From: Thraustochytrium sp. TN22
Lineage: Eukaryota; Sar; Bigyra; Thraustochytrida; Thraustochytriidae
Assembly: GCA_013306675.1 (NCBI GenBank)
Contig: JABLUY010000006.1
Span: 248,001-312,000 of the forward strand
Length of the DNA stretch: 64,000 nt
Direction: 5' to 3'
The notes beneath the pieces were generated by a model. That model did not search any database. It was not told where the DNA came from and worked only from the letters and a program-made list of their open reading frames with translations. Positions 1 to 8,992 of the stretch are shown here, one piece after another. The translations under genes and the position numbers were made by a program. Every line of letters starts with the position of its first letter. Position 1 is the first letter of the stretch.

Positions 1-915
1 ACTAGCTAGCTAGGAGCAGGGCTCGAAGTGATGGGGCGAGTCCCCAGGGCTTCTTATAGTCCCCAGGGCTTTTAAAGGACAACAAGGTCTGATTCGACGG
101 AGAAGGCAGAGCTGAGAGGGTTTGCTTTGCTGATGTCCTCGATGCGTCGACATGCTGCGCAGGCATGAGAGAAGGGCGAGGCCGCATTTGAGGCAGACAG
201 GCAAGGTAGCGTGGCAAGGTGCTCTTGCTGTCTTTCGCCACACGCCCGCGCTTCTCTTCGCATAGCAATGCGTCCTCGTTTCTCCGTGGCATGCGCACTC
301 GGTTCTTCGCACAACGCCTGCTCACTCCACAGGCCTCCACAGCCACGCACCTCGTTCGCTTCCTCCATCTCCACCCCCCCATTCCCTCCCAGCAAGCTTC
401 TCCGGGCGTGCCTTGAGCCTATCTCCTCGCTCGCGCCTCGGCGCACCGCAGGCTGCGCATCTCGCTCGCATGGCGTTGGACTTGACCTTGCAGTCGACCG
501 CCTTCTCTCCGATCACGAGAACGCGCGTCGCCCCGCGCCTTCGCTCGCGCCGCGCTGCCGTCTCCGGGCGTGCCCTGCCGTGCCGCGCCGCGCCGCGCAG
601 CGGTCCGCGGCGTCCACCTTGCCTTGCGAGCTGCCCTCCTCGCTCCCGCCATGCCACGCCATGCCACGCCATGCCAGGCAAGGCCAGGCCGGCCAGGCCA
701 GGCCAGGCCAGGCCAGGCCAGGCAAACCAGAGCCCGCTGGTCCGCGCGGGGCTGCGCGCCCCGCGCTGCCCGGTCGCAGGGCGCCGCGCGCGCAGCCCCC
801 TCGGCTGCGCGGCGCCGGCGACGAGTGGCCCAGGCCGATGCCGATGAGAATGACCAAGAGCGCGGCAGCGCGGCGGCAGAGCGGCAGCGCGGCGCGGCGC
901 GGCGCGGCGCGCGCG
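1..915. other. Intergenic / 5' flank of PNPase
   Basis: No gene is supported here. Open frames run through it on both strands, but they are Arg/Ala/Pro-rich and change character in every frame, as expected by chance in G+C-rich DNA. The left edge begins with a CTAGCTAG motif that recurs in other intergenic stretches. The frame of the downstream PNPase stays open back to 211 but has no homology there. An in-frame ATG at 838 is an alternative PNPase start. Confidence 0.6.
650..723. repeat. Short tandem repeats upstream of PNPase
   Basis: Roughly three copies of a 10-bp ATGCCACGCC-type unit run into about eight copies of a 5-bp GGCCA unit. They lie about 190 bp upstream of the preferred PNPase ATG, in the likely promoter or leader. 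Confidence 0.85.
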
Positions 916-3069
916 ATGCGGGCGGCGCTGCGGCGCGGCGGCGGCGCGGCGGCGGCCGCGCGGCGGGCGCTGTCGGCGCTGGTGACGCGCGAGGCGGACG
1001 GGTCGGTGCGCGTGCAGGCGGCGGCGAGGCGGGGCGAGGCGGCGCTGGAGCTGCACGCGCGCGGCGCGGCGCTGGGCGCGCGCGCGGGCGCCGCCGTGGT
1101 GGCGCAGCAGGGCGACACGGTGGTGCACGCGGCGTGCGTGGTGGGGCCGCCGCCGGAGGACGGCGCCAAGGCGGGCTTCTTCCCGCTGACGGTGCACTAC
1201 ACCGAGCGCGCCTTCGCCGTGGGCCAGATCGCCAGGACGGCCGGGCGGCGCGAGTTTACCGGCAAGGAGAATGAGATCCTGGCGGCGCGCGCCATCGACC
1301 GCACGCTGCGGCCGCTCTTTCCGGAGGGCTTCGTGCACCCGATGCAGATCACGTGCTCGGTCTGGGCCGCGGACGGCCGGCACGACCCGGAGGTGCTGGC
1401 CATCAATGCCGCCTCGGCGGCCGTGGCGCTCATGGAGCTGCCGTGGGCGGGACCGGTGGGCGCCGTCCGCGTGAGCTCCGCTGAGCCCGTGGCGTGGGGC
1501 GCCATTGAATCTGCTGCAGCGCCCACGACGCGGCGGGACGAGGCGGCGTCTTCGGCCTCAAGTGATGCGCCCTCCTCGGGGCCGGACGGGGCCCTACCCA
1601 CGCTCAACAGCGCCGACGCAGCACACCGTGACGCTGCTGTCTCTCACGTGAATCTGACCGTGGCTGGCATGGGCGATGTGGACAAGATTGTCATGGTGGA
1701 GGGTTCCATGCGCGAGCTGCCATTAGACGACCTGGTGGCAGCCATCGCATATGGGCAAGATGAGATCCAGGCCAGCGTGGATGCTCAGCTCGCGCTGGTG
1801 GAGGTGGCAAGCAAGCCCGCTCTCCCGTCGGTGTGCGTGCGGCAGCCGTCGGACGCGCTGCGCGAGGTGGCCAGCGACGCAGCAGGCCCGCTCGTGCCGC
1901 TCCTCTTCGAGAGGGCGCACCGGACCAAGGGCGCGCGCGCCAAGGCGCAGAGCGCATTTTGGGCGGTAGCCGAGCCCCGCGTCCGTGACGCGTGTGCCGC
2001 GCGCGGGGGCGCCGTTCCGGATGCTGACGACGACGAGCTGCGGTCCGTGGCCGTGCACGACGTGCTTCGTGACGGCATCGCGCGCGCAGCGCTCGGCGTG
2101 GGCGCCTGGGCTGCGAGCGGGCCCCGCCGCTTGGATGGCAGGGGTCTGAAGAGCGTGCGCCACGTGAGCGCTAACGTCGACGTCCTGCCGCGGGCGCACG
2201 GTTCCGCGATCTTCTCGCGCGGCGGCACGCAGGTTATGTGCACCGCCACGCTGGGGCCTGCCAGGCTCCATAAGCGGGTCATGCCAACGCTTGAGGAGGC
2301 GCGTACGGAGCGCGCCATGCTGCAGTACGACTTCCCGCCGTACTGCGTGAACCGAACCGGGATCGTGGCAGGCATGAACCGGCGCATGCTGGGCCATGGC
2401 AACCTGGCCGAGCGCGGCGTCCTGCCCATCCTGGCGCCCGTGCTGGACGACGAGCGCGCGTACCCGTTCGCGATCCACCTCGGGTCCGAGGTGACCGCCT
2501 CGGACGGTTCGTCGTCCATGGCGACCGTGTCCGGCGCCAGCCTCGCGCTCATGGACGCGGGTGTGCCAATCGCGCGGCCAGCAGCCGGGGTCTCCGTCGG
2601 GCTCTTTGTTGATCCCGACGACGACGCGCGCTTCTGCACGCCTGTGGACATCCTCGGCATGGAGGACCACTTTGGAGGCATGGATTTCAAGCTGTGCGGC
2701 ACCTTGGCCGGCTTCACCGCGCTGCAGCTCGACATCAAGAGGCACTTCATCACGCTCGCCATGGTCAAGGCGGCGCTCGCCGAGGCGCGAGAAGCCCACC
2801 GAAAAATCATCCTCCGCATGTGCGAGCTCTCCGGCCTGCACGGTCCACGCACCCCCCTCAAGGAGAATCGCTGGTCTGTGCACCGCGTGCACATTAACCG
2901 CGAGCTGCTGACGCGCCGCGACATGGAGCTCATCTTTGAGGTTGAGGATCAAGCCGATGTCTACCTCGAGATTGACGAGGCCACCTCCAGCATCACTATC
3001 TTTGCCCCCACGCACGCTCGCCACGACCGAGCACGGCGTCTTTTGCGTCGCAAGGGACTCATTTTGTAA
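916..3069 (+). CDS. PNPT1: Mitochondrial polyribonucleotide nucleotidyltransferase (PNPase) lacking S1
   Basis: A 717-residue phosphorolytic 3'-5' exoribonuclease, probably mitochondrial because residues 1-25 are Arg/Ala-rich without acids, like a presequence. Two RNase PH domains are clear: the first at about 30-190 (FFPLTVHYTER, IDRTLRPLFPEGF, LAINAASAAVAL), the second from about 405 (LDGRGLKSVR). The second holds the phosphate and catalytic motifs: SDGSSSMATVSGASLALMDA at about 528 and MEDHFGGMDFK at about 582, keeping the two Asp and the Lys used in E. coli PNPase. The C-terminus stops at a region resembling a KH domain (about 654-711) that has no GxxG loop, and no S1 domain follows. Bacterial and animal PNPases normally carry KH plus S1. 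I chose the ATG at 916; the ATG at 838 would add 26 Arg/Ser-rich residues. Identification is secure; organelle targeting is inferred. Confidence 0.95.
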   Translation: MRAALRRGGGAAAAARRALSALVTREADGSVRVQAAARRGEAALELHARGAALGARAGAAVVAQQGDTVVHAACVVGPPPEDGAKAGFFPLTVHYTERAFAVGQIARTAGRREFTGKENEILAARAIDRTLRPLFPEGFVHPMQITCSVWAADGRHDPEVLAINAASAAVALMELPWAGPVGAVRVSSAEPVAWGAIESAAAPTTRRDEAASSASSDAPSSGPDGALPTLNSADAAHRDAAVSHVNLTVAGMGDVDKIVMVEGSMRELPLDDLVAAIAYGQDEIQASVDAQLALVEVASKPALPSVCVRQPSDALREVASDAAGPLVPLLFERAHRTKGARAKAQSAFWAVAEPRVRDACAARGGAVPDADDDELRSVAVHDVLRDGIARAALGVGAWAASGPRRLDGRGLKSVRHVSANVDVLPRAHGSAIFSRGGTQVMCTATLGPARLHKRVMPTLEEARTERAMLQYDFPPYCVNRTGIVAGMNRRMLGHGNLAERGVLPILAPVLDDERAYPFAIHLGSEVTASDGSSSMATVSGASLALMDAGVPIARPAAGVSVGLFVDPDDDARFCTPVDILGMEDHFGGMDFKLCGTLAGFTALQLDIKRHFITLAMVKAALAEAREAHRKIILRMCELSGLHGPRTPLKENRWSVHRVHINRELLTRRDMELIFEVEDQADVYLEIDEATSSITIFAPTHARHDRARRLLRRKGLIL

Positions 3070-3952
3070 ATTATTTTGCAGTTGCCAACCCTCATCTCTG
3101 TCAACGCGTCGTACCCTTCACACGCCACCGAGCGTATGGTGCTGGGCACACTTGGAGTGCGCATGTGCCTCACCGTGATCGCTCGCGCGCAGCGGTAGCT
3201 CGGCCACTAAGATAGCCTAGGATTGTAGTACCATGGTAGCATGGAGAAATCGGCCTGAGGAGCCGGGCGAAAATCGTCCACCACTGCCCGACACCATTGC
3301 TGCGAGACAAAACTCGCAGACAATGCTTGCTTCCATTGCTGGAAGAGGTTGAGGCGCACATTGAGCCGTTCTTGCGTTTTTAAAAAGGTTGACCGACGGC
3401 GTCGAGCCTCGATGGGAATCGCGGTGTCCAGGTTGATTGCGTGCCACGTCCTTCCGTTGCTGTGGTCTAGGCGGAACCCGTGGTACGCTGTTGAATCGTC
3501 GGGGAGGCCTCGTCGCTTGCAATCAAGCCTAGCTTTAGCCGGTGGGAAACGGCGGGATGCACGAACCTAAGCTGTCTACTTGCTAGCTAAGTAGCAGTCT
3601 CTCACCACTGGTGGCCATCTTGAGGCCCATGGCAAATCCCCCCGTCAAGCTGAAAGGTTGTCCGTTTCAGGAGCCTGAGGAGCTTTCTTGGACGGCCGCG
3701 CCATCCAACCAGGGATTGGCAGTGAGGTCGTAGCCTGGCCTAGGTCTGACAGTGAAGCCAGAGCCAGCAAACGGTATAGTCCCTGTTCGGATAAATGTAC
3801 GTGTGGAGAGCCGTTGACATTCGAGTCACTAGACTAGAAAGCCAGGGCGAACATCCGAGGTGCCACGCCTGGCGAAGCCTTTCCACAGCGTAAAGGAAGG
3901 CCCGCGCTGTTCGCGCAGGCAGCAGACACCGTATGCGGTAGATTGTTGCAGG
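3070..3952. other. Intergenic, no gene seen
   Basis: Between PNPase and the CHASE gene. Base composition is noticeably less G+C-rich than the flanking coding sequence, and only short unconvincing frames occur. A GCTAGCTAA motif sits near 3582. It presumably holds the PNPase 3' end and the promoter of the next gene. Confidence 0.6.
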
Positions 3953-5308
3953 ATGAGCAGCGGCAGCTCGGCCAAGGTCGCGCCGTCCCGCAAGGCCACG
4001 GGCGAGGCGCGCGGCGCGCAGGCCACAGGTGGCGAGGCGCGCAAAGATGTCGGCGGCGGCGGATTCTTCGCGTCCGTAGCGGCGGTGTATTCGACGCTGG
4101 CGGAGATGCGCATCAACAACTACTACAAGTGGTCCGGCGGTGTGCTCGTGGTGATGCTGGCCATCACTGGGTACCGCTTCTTTCTGGCAAACCTTGGCGA
4201 ACGGCAGATCTCGCTGTCGGCGCTGGAGCAGACGGTATTTGCCATGGCGCAGGTGATGGCAATTCGTGTGGAGAAGGACTTGGCCCTCCAGGACCAGGTG
4301 GCCAACCTGTGGGCATTGCAGCCGGACATCACTCGCGAGGACTTCCGCTCCTTCATTCTGAGCCCTGTCTTCGTGCCTGTGCTGGAGACGATGAGCGGCA
4401 TGTCGCTCATCCGCTACGTGAAGCGCGAGGACCGCGCTGCGTTCGAGGCTCGCGAAGAGGCGCAGACCTTGATCGACGACTGCTGCACGAGCACGGTGTA
4501 TGACACGGCGACGGGCCAGTGCCGCGACAGCGCTGCGACGCTGTGCGGGCTCGGTCGCTTTGCCATCGTGGAGAACAACGCGTCCGGCGTCTTGGAACCG
4601 TCGCCAGAGCAGGACAGCTACGTGGTGGTGGACTACATCGAGCCCTTCGAGACAAACGCGCGTGTGCTCGGCTTCAACCTCGCATCGACGGCGGTGCGCA
4701 AGGCAGCCTGGGATAGCGCGGTGGACACGGGCAAGGCCGTCTTCACGCGCCGCATCCAGCTTGTACAAAGCAACCAGCAGGAGTACGCCTTTTTGGTGTG
4801 GAAGGCGCTGTACGACGCGAACTCGACCTCCGAGTTCGTCTTCCAGGAAGACTCCGTCTCGGGCGAGCCGCGCGGAAGCGTCAATGGCGTGTACAAGGCG
4901 CAGAAGCTGCTCAACGGCGCCATGGACATTTTCGGCACGGAGCAGCTTCGCAACCTGGACATCTTTCTCTTCGACGCGCTTGCCGAGGAGGGCAACCAGT
5001 TTCTCGGCGTGTATTCGGACACGCTGGGCGATCCGCTCACGCTCTCCGTCACGTTTGCCGAGTACGGGCCGGACGACATCACCGGCGTCTTTGGTACGAT
5101 TTCGCAGAACGTCGAGATTCGCGGCGCCCTGGCCAACATGACTCTCGTCGTGCGGCCCAACGAGAACTACTTTGAAGAGCGCGCCAGTAGCGCGCCGCTC
5201 ACCGTGCTCCTCTCTTCTCTCGGGCTGATCGTCGCTTCACAGGCGGAGCGTCACCTTGGTTACCTTGCCGCCCTTGCGGGCCGGGCCCGTAGGACGCTGG
5301 CAGGCTAA
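3953..5308 (+). CDS. CHASE-domain membrane sensor without output domain
   Basis: A 451-residue protein. After a short Ser/Ala/Gly-rich cytosolic start there is one membrane helix at about 60-78 (GGVLVVMLAITGYRFF), then an extracytoplasmic CHASE domain. CHASE signatures include WALQPDITREDFRSF, a later REDRAAFEAR (the 'eR..FE' element), VVVDYIEPFETNARVLGFNL and AWDSAVDTGKAVFTRRIQL. A second hydrophobic helix follows at about 416-430 (PLTVLLSSLGLIVAS), after which only about 20 residues remain. CHASE domains bind small ligands such as cytokinins in plants and normally feed a histidine kinase or nucleotide cyclase on the inner side. No such domain is visible in any frame of the 461 bp before the next, oppositely oriented gene. 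Frames upstream to 3860 lack ATG; the ATG at 3953 (CAGGATG, A at -3) was chosen. Confidence 0.85.
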   Translation: MSSGSSAKVAPSRKATGEARGAQATGGEARKDVGGGGFFASVAAVYSTLAEMRINNYYKWSGGVLVVMLAITGYRFFLANLGERQISLSALEQTVFAMAQVMAIRVEKDLALQDQVANLWALQPDITREDFRSFILSPVFVPVLETMSGMSLIRYVKREDRAAFEAREEAQTLIDDCCTSTVYDTATGQCRDSAATLCGLGRFAIVENNASGVLEPSPEQDSYVVVDYIEPFETNARVLGFNLASTAVRKAAWDSAVDTGKAVFTRRIQLVQSNQQEYAFLVWKALYDANSTSEFVFQEDSVSGEPRGSVNGVYKAQKLLNGAMDIFGTEQLRNLDIFLFDALAEEGNQFLGVYSDTLGDPLTLSVTFAEYGPDDITGVFGTISQNVEIRGALANMTLVVRPNENYFEERASSAPLTVLLSSLGLIVASQAERHLGYLAALAGRARRTLAG

Positions 5309-5769
5309 AGGAACGCGCAAGTCAGCTGCAAAAAGGGCTAACAGGAAGTTACGATGCAGTGCCCCCCGAATGGCAACGGAGTTTGGCTGGGGGTGCCGAC
5401 ACGCGGGCAAACCTGCAACCGCGTGGCGCCCAGTCGGAGGTGGCGCATGGCGTGGTCGAGCAGCAGCAGGAGAGGGAGGGCGGTTAGCGCGCGAGCGGCT
5501 GAACGCGGCCTCTCTCTCTCGCTCTCTCTCTTGCCTTCTGTTCCTCTCTTCTTCGCTGGCTAGTTCGATCAGGCAGGGCGAGCAGCCGCGGCCTCGATAC
5601 AGATCTCGGCTTCTCTCTCCCAAATCTTACTCTCTGGCTTTGAAGGAGCTCAGCTCCCTCTGCGCAAGCGACTGCCGTGCGCAACCCCCCGCCAAAAACA
5701 AGAAAAGAATTGACGTTCGAACTTTAGAATGGCTTATCGGTCTGGCGACGGAGGCAGACAGCGCTTGCC
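5309..5769. other. Convergent intergenic region with CT-rich tract
   Basis: Separates two genes facing each other. It contains a run of CTCTCTCT-type pyrimidines around 5508-5532. No effector-domain coding sequence that could extend the upstream CHASE gene was found here in any + frame. Confidence 0.65.
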
Positions 5770-7080
5770 TCACGCATCCTCAATGAACGCGCGCGGGGCC
5801 AGATCGTGCATGATGTCGTTCAGGACTGACGTGATGACCTTGCAACGCTTTTCCGTGTTCTCTTTGGAACTCGCCGCGGCCACGGCCGGGCTCCGCTTGG
5901 CGGCCTCAAGAATGTACTTGGTGACGAGAGCGAAGGCCTCGCTGCGATCGTCGTTGGCCTTGCGAAGGACGACGGAGAAGCCCGCCAGCCCGGGCGCCAG
6001 CCCGTTGCCCGTAATGATGTCCTTGATCACAAGGTATGCCTTGCTCTGGGACTGGCGGCCGTGCTTCCTCCACGCGCTAGAGTCATCAAGCGTCTCTCGT
6101 TGCTCGCGCGAGATGCGGAGCTCAATCTGGCCGTTCACGACGCGGTGGGCAAACTTCTCCGACAGCTCATCGTACTTGATGCGGCCCGTCGTAATATCGG
6201 TGAAGTGCTTGGAGAGGTCCGCCACGATGCTGTCGCGAGACAGCGCCTCCGTCTCGTTCATGAAGATGATCTTCTTAAGGGCCGCCTTGCCCTGGGCCGT
6301 CTGCAGAAGCTTGGTGATCTCCCCTTCAGTGAACTTTTTGTCCTCCATGGCCTCAGCCAGCTTGTCCTCGAGCGAGAGAATCTTGTCTTCAGCGCTCGCC
6401 AGCTCCTCCTTCCGCTCCTCAAGCTCGCGCTCGAGTCGCTCGCAGTTGCTGCGCGCAACGTCGAGGTCAAGCGCGTTGCCGGTCTGCGCGCTTGGGTCGC
6501 TCTCGGAGGTTTCTTCCTGGCGAGCGACATCCGCCCTGGCGCGCTCCAGCTCGCCCTGCGTTTCCGCCATCTGCGCGCGCAGCTGCTCACGATCCTCCTG
6601 CAGGGCACTAATTTGGCTGGCCTGGGTCGAGCTGATCTTTTGCTGGGCCTCCATCTTGCGGTAGAAGCTCTTGACTTCCTTGCCCCACTTGATGTCCTCC
6701 TCGCAGGTTTTCTCGATGAGGTTCTTGACGTGCGCCTTGCCCTGCTTCGCGATTTCGCTCACCTTCTCGTTGTTGTCAAGCACCACGCGCAGGTGGTTGC
6801 TAGAGTCATCGTTGATCTCCTCCACCTGATCGAAGCTGTTCAGGACGGCAACGCCAGCGTCCAGCTCCTCCTTGCGCCGCTCCACGTGCTCCTGCGCCAG
6901 TTCCTTGGCCTCCGCGCTGTCCTCGCGCAGCTTGTACACCTTGCTGACCTTCTTCAGCACCATCATCTCCGACAGCTTCTTCTGCTTCGACCTGCTGCCC
7001 TCCCCGTGCGCCTCGCCGCGCCGCTTGCTGCCGCTCACGCTGCTGCCCGCCGTGGAGATCGACGCCGTGGACCTGCCCAT
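5770..7080 (-). CDS. Coiled-coil protein of unknown function
   Basis: A 436-residue protein I do not recognise. The start is basic and Ser-rich (MGRSTASISTAGSS). The middle, roughly residues 40-300, is rich in Glu, Lys, Gln and Leu with heptad-like spacing, so it should form long coiled coils. The C-terminal 130 residues look globular (DITTGRIKYDELSEKFAHRV, ELRISREQRETLDD, AYLVIKDIITGNGL), ending in AFIEDA. Codon use and the clean single frame on the minus strand support a real gene, while the antisense frames look random. The ATG at 7080 has A at -3; the frame stays open to 7200 without an ATG. It faces the CHASE gene and diverges from the next gene with 613 bp between starts. Role unknown; a structural or cytoskeletal part is only a guess. 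Confidence 0.75.
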   Translation of the reverse strand: MGRSTASISTAGSSVSGSKRRGEAHGEGSRSKQKKLSEMMVLKKVSKVYKLREDSAEAKELAQEHVERRKEELDAGVAVLNSFDQVEEINDDSSNHLRVVLDNNEKVSEIAKQGKAHVKNLIEKTCEEDIKWGKEVKSFYRKMEAQQKISSTQASQISALQEDREQLRAQMAETQGELERARADVARQEETSESDPSAQTGNALDLDVARSNCERLERELEERKEELASAEDKILSLEDKLAEAMEDKKFTEGEITKLLQTAQGKAALKKIIFMNETEALSRDSIVADLSKHFTDITTGRIKYDELSEKFAHRVVNGQIELRISREQRETLDDSSAWRKHGRQSQSKAYLVIKDIITGNGLAPGLAGFSVVLRKANDDRSEAFALVTKYILEAAKRSPAVAAASSKENTEKRCKVITSVLNDIMHDLAPRAFIEDA

Positions 7081-7693
7081 CCTCCAAAGCTTGCTCAGCC
7101 AGCCTGCTGCCTGCACGACCGCCTCCGAGCCCAAGGACCGCAGCCGCGTTGCAGGTTTGCTTCTGCGCCTGCGCTCCGTCTCGCTCCGTCTCGCGTCCAC
7201 CGAGACGGAGTCGCCGTCGCCGTCCTCGCCGCGCTCCCTCCGCGCTCCCGCGAGTCTCGCCAGACGGCCGGCACGAGCCGCACGCGCACCGGTGACGCCT
7301 CATGCACCTGGCAGCACGAGCCCTCCGCAAGCCGAAGCCGGGCCCGGGCCCCGCCGCGGGGCGGCTCGTCGGGGCGGCAGGCCCGGAGACCGCGCGCGGC
7401 GCCTGCGACCCGCCGCCCGCCGCGCGCCGCGCCGCCGAGCGCTCCTCCGAGGCGAGCGCACGAGCGCCGCCGCGGCGCTCAGCTGAGTGCCGCGCGCAGT
7501 GCCCTGCACGCGCGGAGTGCGGGGCTGCGACAGACTCGGACCGGCAGACGCCGAACGGGAGCGGCGCGGGAGCGGCGCGGGAGCGGCGCGGGAGCGGGGC
7601 GCGCGGCGCGCGGCGCGGTCGGCGCGGCGCGGGGCGGCGCGGCGCAGCAGAGCCCGCTCGCCGGCCGGCCGGCCGGCGGCACGAGGTGGCGGC
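7081..7693. other. Divergent promoter region
   Basis: Extremely G+C-rich stretch between two divergent starts. Around 7557-7600 an 11-bp GGGAGCGGCGC unit is repeated about four times just upstream of the + strand gene. No coding frame is convincing on either strand. Confidence 0.55.
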
Positions 7694-8992
7694 ATGAGGG
7701 CGGCGAGAGCCGGCGGCGGAGGCGGCGCGCTGCCCGTGGAGGGCCTCGTGCAGCCGCACGTGGGCGTGCTGCTGGAGGCGGCGGGCGAGGGGAAGGTGCT
7801 GGCGCTGTACGAGAGGTGGGGGGCCTCGCCCGAGAAGTTCGCCAAGTTTGTGTCGGCGACCTGCCATCCGGATAAGCGGAGCAGCGCGACCGGTGTGGAG
7901 TGCACGGCGGAGCTCTTCATCGGTGTCAAGGCGAGCCTCAAGCGGCTCGCGACGCTGCTGGGCAAGAGCGACTGGCGCAGGCTGCCGGAGTACGTGGCGC
8001 GGTACGAGGCCTGGCTTGATGAGCAGCAGGCGCGTCAGCGAAGCTTGAGAGTGGAGGATGTACGGTTTGATCCGTCCGAAGGCGACCGTGGCGAAGACCG
8101 TGACGACGACGACGACGACGACGAAGACGATGGCGTCGACGGAGACGACGACGACGAGGACCTCGATCATGGTGAGGAGGAAGACGGTAGTCATGGCGGG
8201 GAGGCTGCGCCCGACGAAACGTCGAATGTCGATTCCAACTATACGGAACCGCGATCGCCTTCACCGACACCGACGCCGCCGCCGGTCTATGCTTCGGGAC
8301 GACCTATACGGAGGACGGCGCAAAATAGTAGAATTGTCACGATCTCGTACGCGGCGGGAACGCACCAGGCGATTCAAAGGCGCAAGGAAGACGCAACACT
8401 GATGGATTTGCAGGACGCCGTGCTGTTTGGCTTTACAAAACCGAAGAGAAAGCGAGCGAAGAGAAGCAGGAGGCCCTTACCCTCAGATCTGAGACTGTAC
8501 AAAAGGCAGCGCCGCCTGGAGGGAGTCGCGGCGGATGCAGATGCGGAGCGCGCCCACGCTGTTGCTGATCTCGTGCGCATCATGTCGTGGGTCAAGCCCA
8601 TCTCCAAGTGCACCTTACGCAAGGCAGGCCGCGGGCGCATGGTGCTCATGTGCAAGGCCCTGCTCCGCTTCGAGGTGAGCCTCGCCAGGAACCTATACGC
8701 GCGGAAGCGCAACGGAGACTTTCGCGACTTTGACGAGGCCTTTGAGGTGCGCTGCCTCAACTTCGGCCTGAGCGACGCGATCGGGCCTGCCGACTGCGCG
8801 GACATTCTGCAGAGAGCGAACGAGCGCTTCAGGCGAGAAGCTCCAAACCTCGATGGTGAGGTGAGTATCTCGCCCAATGCTATCGCAAAGGCGCTCGCGC
8901 CGCAGCCCGAGGCGACTCCCAGCCAGCTTGTCCAGGCGTCGCGCGCCGGAGCTATGAGGTACCCGACCCAGACACAGCGAGGAGCCGTTTAA
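7694..8992 (+). CDS. Uncharacterised nuclear-type protein with HPDK (J-like) motif
   Basis: A 432-residue protein, not recognised overall. Residues about 35-95 contain LALYERWGASPEKFAKFV and then ATCHPDKRSS with a helix-like stretch after it. HPD is the hallmark of J domains, but helix I is short and the rest is diverged, so a J-like fold is tentative. Then come an acidic run of Asp/Glu (about 135-170), a Pro/Ser/Thr linker, and basic clusters (TKPKRKRAKRSRR) typical of nuclear localisation. The C-terminal third (IMSWVKPISKCTLRK, FEVSLARNLYARKR) looks globular. The ATG at 7694 was chosen because the longer frame to 7487 is low-complexity Arg/Ala. Its last 41 bp overlap the 3' end of the convergent thioredoxin gene. 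Confidence 0.7.
   Translation: MRAARAGGGGGALPVEGLVQPHVGVLLEAAGEGKVLALYERWGASPEKFAKFVSATCHPDKRSSATGVECTAELFIGVKASLKRLATLLGKSDWRRLPEYVARYEAWLDEQQARQRSLRVEDVRFDPSEGDRGEDRDDDDDDDEDDGVDGDDDDEDLDHGEEEDGSHGGEAAPDETSNVDSNYTEPRSPSPTPTPPPVYASGRPIRRTAQNSRIVTISYAAGTHQAIQRRKEDATLMDLQDAVLFGFTKPKRKRAKRSRRPLPSDLRLYKRQRRLEGVAADADAERAHAVADLVRIMSWVKPISKCTLRKAGRGRMVLMCKALLRFEVSLARNLYARKRNGDFRDFDEAFEVRCLNFGLSDAIGPADCADILQRANERFRREAPNLDGEVSISPNAIAKALAPQPEATPSQLVQASRAGAMRYPTQTQRGAV

Noticed and set aside
211-915. Upstream extension of the PNPase frame (705 bp)
   Set aside because: Starts with GTG, is Arg/Ala/Pro low complexity, spans tandem repeats and shows no family similarity before about residue 30 of the chosen model.
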